Origin: an uncultured Mediterraneibacter sp.
Lineage (GTDB): Bacteria; Bacillota; Clostridia; Lachnospirales; Lachnospiraceae
Reading direction: 5' to 3'
Length of the DNA stretch: 48,099 bases
Assembly (NCBI GenBank): GCA_944381935.1
Contig: CALWMN010000020.1
Span: forward strand, 1 to 48,099
Positions 47,932-48,099 of the stretch are shown piece by piece. The notes below the pieces were generated by a model. That model searched no databases. It saw nothing but the letters and a program-made list of their open reading frames with translations, and was not told where the DNA came from. Position numbers and translations under genes: made by a program. The number at the start of each line of letters is the position of its first letter. Within the stretch, counting starts at the first letter, position 1.

Positions 47932-48099
47932 TTACTCGATGATAGATGCTACTGTACCAGATCCTACTGTACGTCCACCCTCACGGATAGCGAATCTCAG
48001 ACCTTCCTCCATAGCTACCGGATGGATCAGTTCAACTGTCATTGTAACGTGATCTCCAGGCATGCACATCTCTGTGCCTTCCGGAAGCTCGCAAACACC
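47932..48099 (-). CDS. tuf: Elongation factor Tu, C-terminal end (5' part beyond window)
   Basis: The last 55 codons of EF-Tu, the GTPase that brings aminoacyl-tRNA to the ribosome. The visible part is the end of domain 3: [20 protein letters not shown], then [20 protein letters not shown] and [12 protein letters not shown] before the stop at 47932. The [12 protein letters not shown] signature is unmistakable. The codon use and GC content differ sharply from the AT-rich genes just to the left, marking the border between core chromosome and the accessory patch. Confidence 0.97.
   Translation of the reverse strand, partial: GVCELPEGTEMCMPGDHVTMTVELIHPVAMEEGLRFAIREGGRTVGSGTVASIIE

Noticed and set aside
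1-48099. CRISPR array, rRNA operon or prophage
   Set aside because: No regularly spaced repeats, no rRNA sequence and no phage structural or integrase gene could be recognised anywhere in the window.

Overview
The window looks like a chromosomal segment of a strictly anaerobic Clostridia member, most likely a gut Lachnospiraceae. The signs are strong AGGAGG ribosome binding sites, TTGACA/TATAAT promoters, a CIRCE element, NrdR boxes, a fused NrdD, class F flavodiiron protein, YitT and PucR-type proteins, and typical clostridial small families. No species is claimed. Most of the window is ordinary chromosome; about 44.1-47.9 kb is an AT-rich accessory patch.

Layout. 1-6.2 kb: the start of htpG behind a CIRCE operator, a decayed MarR-acetyltransferase gene, a cyclophilin, a cysteine-peptidase-like protein, an orphan MsmX/UgpC-type sugar ABC ATPase, a PucR-type regulator and a small membrane protein. 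6.2-11.6 kb (minus strand): acyP, proC, nrdG, then tandem NrdR boxes and a promoter, nrdD fused to a thioredoxin-like domain, and trxB. This reads as a self-contained anaerobic dNTP supply unit. 11.7-14.6 kb (plus): a leader with a terminator hairpin, the TM1266-type regulator, hydE and hydG for [FeFe]-hydrogenase maturation. 14.7-18.6 kb: a GH36 alpha-galactosidase with an AraC regulator and candidate AraC half-sites, and an AIM24 protein. 18.8-23.2 kb: a two-component system, xpt with a DUF624 membrane protein, and tRNA-Gly(TCC).

23.3-34.5 kb is the core of the window: a six-gene energy-converting [NiFe] hydrogenase operon in the order echABCDEF (minus strand), divergent from a complete hypABFCDE maturation operon (plus strand). 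The Ech complex should couple ferredoxin oxidation and H2 formation to ion translocation; Hyp proteins build its Ni-Fe(CN)2CO site. The large subunit ends at its last nickel motif, so no processing protease should be needed. The ferredoxin subunit carries a duplicated two-cluster domain (four clusters). Together with hydE/hydG this places both hydrogenase maturation chemistries within about 20 kb.

34.6-43.8 kb: a two-cluster iron-sulfur protein of unknown role, a three-module flavodiiron-rubredoxin-NADH oxidoreductase for O2/NO removal, endonuclease III, a CmpB-type membrane protein, a TIM-barrel-like protein paired with rpiB, a zinc-finger-less DnaJ-like protein and YitT. 43.8-48.1 kb: a broken Rpn nuclease gene, a HicAB toxin-antitoxin pair with a strong promoter/operator, a small signal peptidase I, an endonuclease-domain gene whose reading frame continues upstream without any start codon, a GC-rich block, and the 3' end of tuf.

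I saw no CRISPR array, rRNA, intact transposase, integrase or phage gene. All calls come from reading the sequence and knowledge of the families; no database search was possible.
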